A stretch of DNA of 7,572 nt, taken from the NCBI GenBank assembly GCA_018711775.1, contig DVHV01000141.1, positions 1-7,572 on the forward strand, given 5' to 3'. The stretch is from Candidatus Onthocola stercoravium (GTDB lineage Bacteria > Bacillota_I > Bacilli_A > RF39 > UBA660). The stretch's first letter is position 1, and every line of letters begins with the position of its first letter. Of this stretch, positions 5,833 to 7,572 are shown one piece after another. The notes under the pieces are model-generated. The model did not search any database. It was not told the DNA's origin and saw only the letters and a list, made by a program, of their open reading frames with translations. Made by a program: the position numbers and the translations under genes.

Positions 5833-7536
5833 ATGAAAAAAAGTATTTTATTAGATATAGTTAGTAGTTTAATTGTCGTAGTCTTAGTAGTTCTAGGCTT
5901 TAAGTTATATGATAATAAAGCTAATGCCGAAGAAAATACTAAAACATATGCTTTATCGACATATAACATAGATATACCAAACTTTTCTTATGTAAATAGT
6001 GTAATTGCTAACAACAAAGTATATATATTATATAATAATGATGACTACTATTTATTAAAAGAAATAGATAATATAACTAACAAAGAAAATACTTATTCTT
6101 ACAATATTTCTAGTGTATGTAAATTACAAAACGAAAATAATTATCCTTATATATATTGTTCAAACAATGATTTTATCAGTATTTATAATACTAGATTTAA
6201 AAAAATAATAAACCAAAACATAAATAGCAATTATAATTATGCTATCAACACTAATAGTGAAAATTTAAACTTTAAAATAATTGATAATACTAACAGTTAT
6301 GAATATATCAATGGATATTATAAACAAACTAACAACGAATATATATCTTTAGATACTCCATATGTTAAAGATGCTTATTGTACTGATAAGTGTTTGCTTG
6401 TAAGATACAATGATATAACTGAAATGATTTCTTTGTATGAAGAATCAGAATTATTAGAAACCAATATTGCCGCATATCAAAAATATGAAAATGGTATATA
6501 TACTTACAATAATAGCAAAATAAAAATATATAATTTTCAAACTGATGAATATAAAGAATTCAATAGCCCAATAAATGACTTATTATCAACAGAATTTACT
6601 CTTGGGTCCAATGATTATTACTTATATGTTTTAAATGATAATATAATTAATGTTTATAATTTGTATAATTCTGAAAACTTTACAAATATAAACACCTACA
6701 AAGTAGAAGAAGAGATTGAAGAACTAGTAGTAGATAATAATTACCTTTATTTATATGGTACTAATACTTTATACATTTATGATATTAGTGATATTGAATC
6801 GAATCTAGTTTCATCTGCAAATTATGAAAATGATTTAATTAAAAGTAAAATAGATTATTATCAAGAAAATTATAATGTTACTATTAATTTAACTGATAAT
6901 CCAACATATTTGAGTAGTAACTATAACATAACAACATTAAACAATTATAATGAAATTATTGATGTCCTAGAAGATTTAGAAAGATATTTTTTGGTATTTA
7001 ATAAAGAATTTTTCTCGAGATTTTCTAATTATGGCATGGATGGCTTAGAAATCTACTTAGTAGATAGTATAACCAATAATACTAGAAGTAACATGGGTAA
7101 TGCTAGTGTAGTTGGTTTATATATTAATAAGAATAATAAATATAATATTGTTATCAGTGTTGATAGTGAGGAAAATATAACAACAATTGCGTATCATGAA
7201 ACCATGCATGCTATCGAAGATTATTTACAAGGTCAAGGAGTTACATTTAGCAATTGGAATAATTTAAATCCTGATGATTTTACATATTCTAATGTATACT
7301 ATACTAATCAAACATTTACAGATACTTTAAATAATAATAAATATTCTAATGCCATTTATTTTGTAGATAATTATGCTCGTAGTAATGCTTTAGAAGATCG
7401 CGCAAGAATGTTTGAGTATTTATGTCAGGGAGAAGATTTTAGTGAATATCACCATTTAAATAACAAAATAAATTATATAAAAAGAACACTTCTAAATAAT
7501 TTTCCAGAATTATATAGTTCTAGTTATTTTATTTAA
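5833..7536 (+). CDS. Exported beta-propeller-like protein with C-terminal HExxH zincin domain, putative surface metallopeptidase
   Basis: No gene name is recognised. Residues 1-3 are Met-Lys-Lys and about 5-23 are hydrophobic, forming a signal peptide or N-terminal anchor; ANA (30-32) could be a cleavage site, but it lies far from the hydrophobic core, so an uncleaved anchor is equally likely. Residues about 50-330 contain repeated strand-like units of 35-45 residues built as YxYxY-turn-xIxIY, clearest at 220-243, 260-280 and 301-320 (LYLYGTNTLYIYDISD is typical of a propeller blade). Residues about 335-567 resemble a zincin: amphipathic helices, a Phe-Phe stretch near 393, an edge strand (437-443), HETMH (455-459) with His455, Glu456 and His459, and a Glu-rich helix EDRARMFE (521-528) offering Glu521 as the probable third zinc ligand. 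By my count Asn is 94 and Tyr 67 of 567 residues. The gene is alone on its transcript. Substrate is unknown, and activity is an inference from the motif. Confidence 0.9.
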   Translation: MKKSILLDIVSSLIVVVLVVLGFKLYDNKANAEENTKTYALSTYNIDIPNFSYVNSVIANNKVYILYNNDDYYLLKEIDNITNKENTYSYNISSVCKLQNENNYPYIYCSNNDFISIYNTRFKKIINQNINSNYNYAINTNSENLNFKIIDNTNSYEYINGYYKQTNNEYISLDTPYVKDAYCTDKCLLVRYNDITEMISLYEESELLETNIAAYQKYENGIYTYNNSKIKIYNFQTDEYKEFNSPINDLLSTEFTLGSNDYYLYVLNDNIINVYNLYNSENFTNINTYKVEEEIEELVVDNNYLYLYGTNTLYIYDISDIESNLVSSANYENDLIKSKIDYYQENYNVTINLTDNPTYLSSNYNITTLNNYNEIIDVLEDLERYFLVFNKEFFSRFSNYGMDGLEIYLVDSITNNTRSNMGNASVVGLYINKNNKYNIVISVDSEENITTIAYHETMHAIEDYLQGQGVTFSNWNNLNPDDFTYSNVYYTNQTFTDTLNNNKYSNAIYFVDNYARSNALEDRARMFEYLCQGEDFSEYHHLNNKINYIKRTLLNNFPELYSSSYFI

Positions 7537-7570
7537 ACATAAATAATTATTAGTGATATTTATGTTTAAA
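7532..7570. terminator. Long AT-rich hairpin over the stop codon of the metallopeptidase gene, possible weak terminator
   Basis: A 14-base arm TTTAAACATAAATA (7532-7545) and its exact reverse complement (7557-7570) enclose an 11-base loop. The left arm contains the TAA stop (7534-7536). Only one G-C pair is present and the sequence after the right arm is A-rich up to the window edge, so it is not a textbook terminator. It may still act as a 3' stabilising hairpin or a terminator shared with a converging gene outside the window. Confidence 0.5.
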
Positions 7571-7572
7571 AG

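Noticed and set aside
5643..5969. Minus-strand open frame of 108 codons overlapping the 5' end of the metallopeptidase gene
   Set aside because: It has no Shine-Dalgarno before its ATG, its sequence is antisense to the signal region, and it spans a clear plus-strand promoter and ribosome-binding site.
1..7572. CRISPR array, insertion sequence, tRNA, rRNA or phage genes
   Set aside because: No regularly spaced repeats, transposase or integrase motifs, tRNA cloverleaf or rRNA-like sequence were found on either strand.

Overview
This 7.6-kb window is AT-rich bacterial DNA. The ribosome-binding sites are Gram-positive in style (GGGGG, AAGGTGA, AAGAAGTGA) and four core promoters carry an extended -10 element (TGn in front of TAGAAT, TATAAT or TAAAAT). 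The encoded proteins favour Lys, Asn, Ile and Tyr. Trp is encoded by TGG and no in-frame TGA is used as Trp, so the standard bacterial code fits. The gene set uvrA-lgt-trxB recalls the uvrBA / hprK-lgt / trxB neighbourhood of low-GC Firmicutes. I infer a member of the Bacilli or a relative of Mycoplasmatota, possibly an uncultured gut lineage, but the species cannot be named from the sequence.

Layout. (1) Bases 1-722, minus strand: the first 240 codons of an unrecognised membrane-anchored surface protein whose 3' end lies beyond the left edge. It has a cytoplasmic N-terminus, one membrane segment, a small Cys-containing ectodomain, an Asp/Asn/Ser linker and a Cys-rich then poly-Asn tail. (2) Bases 723-1004: a divergent control region. 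It holds a near-consensus promoter for the surface protein, a perfect 9-bp-arm dyad, a possible uvrA promoter whose spacer contains a LexA-like SOS box one mismatch from GAAC-N4-GTTC, and a second extended -10 closer to uvrA. (3) Bases 1005-5572, plus strand: uvrA (excision-repair ATPase), lgt (prolipoprotein diacylglyceryl transferase) and trxB (thioredoxin reductase). The three genes are close together and end at a clear intrinsic terminator (5582-5608). lgt-trxB also has its own promoter immediately after uvrA. (4) Bases 5609-5782: no gene or structure that I can support. (5) Bases 5783-7570: a single-gene unit with its own promoter. It encodes a 567-residue exported protein with an apparent beta-propeller-like region followed by a zincin-type HExxH domain, and a long AT hairpin overlaps its stop codon.

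How the genes fit together. The middle block is housekeeping: DNA repair, the first step of lipoprotein maturation and thiol redox balance. It is flanked on both sides by fast-evolving, Asn-rich, membrane-anchored extracytoplasmic proteins of unknown role. The right-hand one, a candidate surface metallopeptidase, is the most interesting object here.
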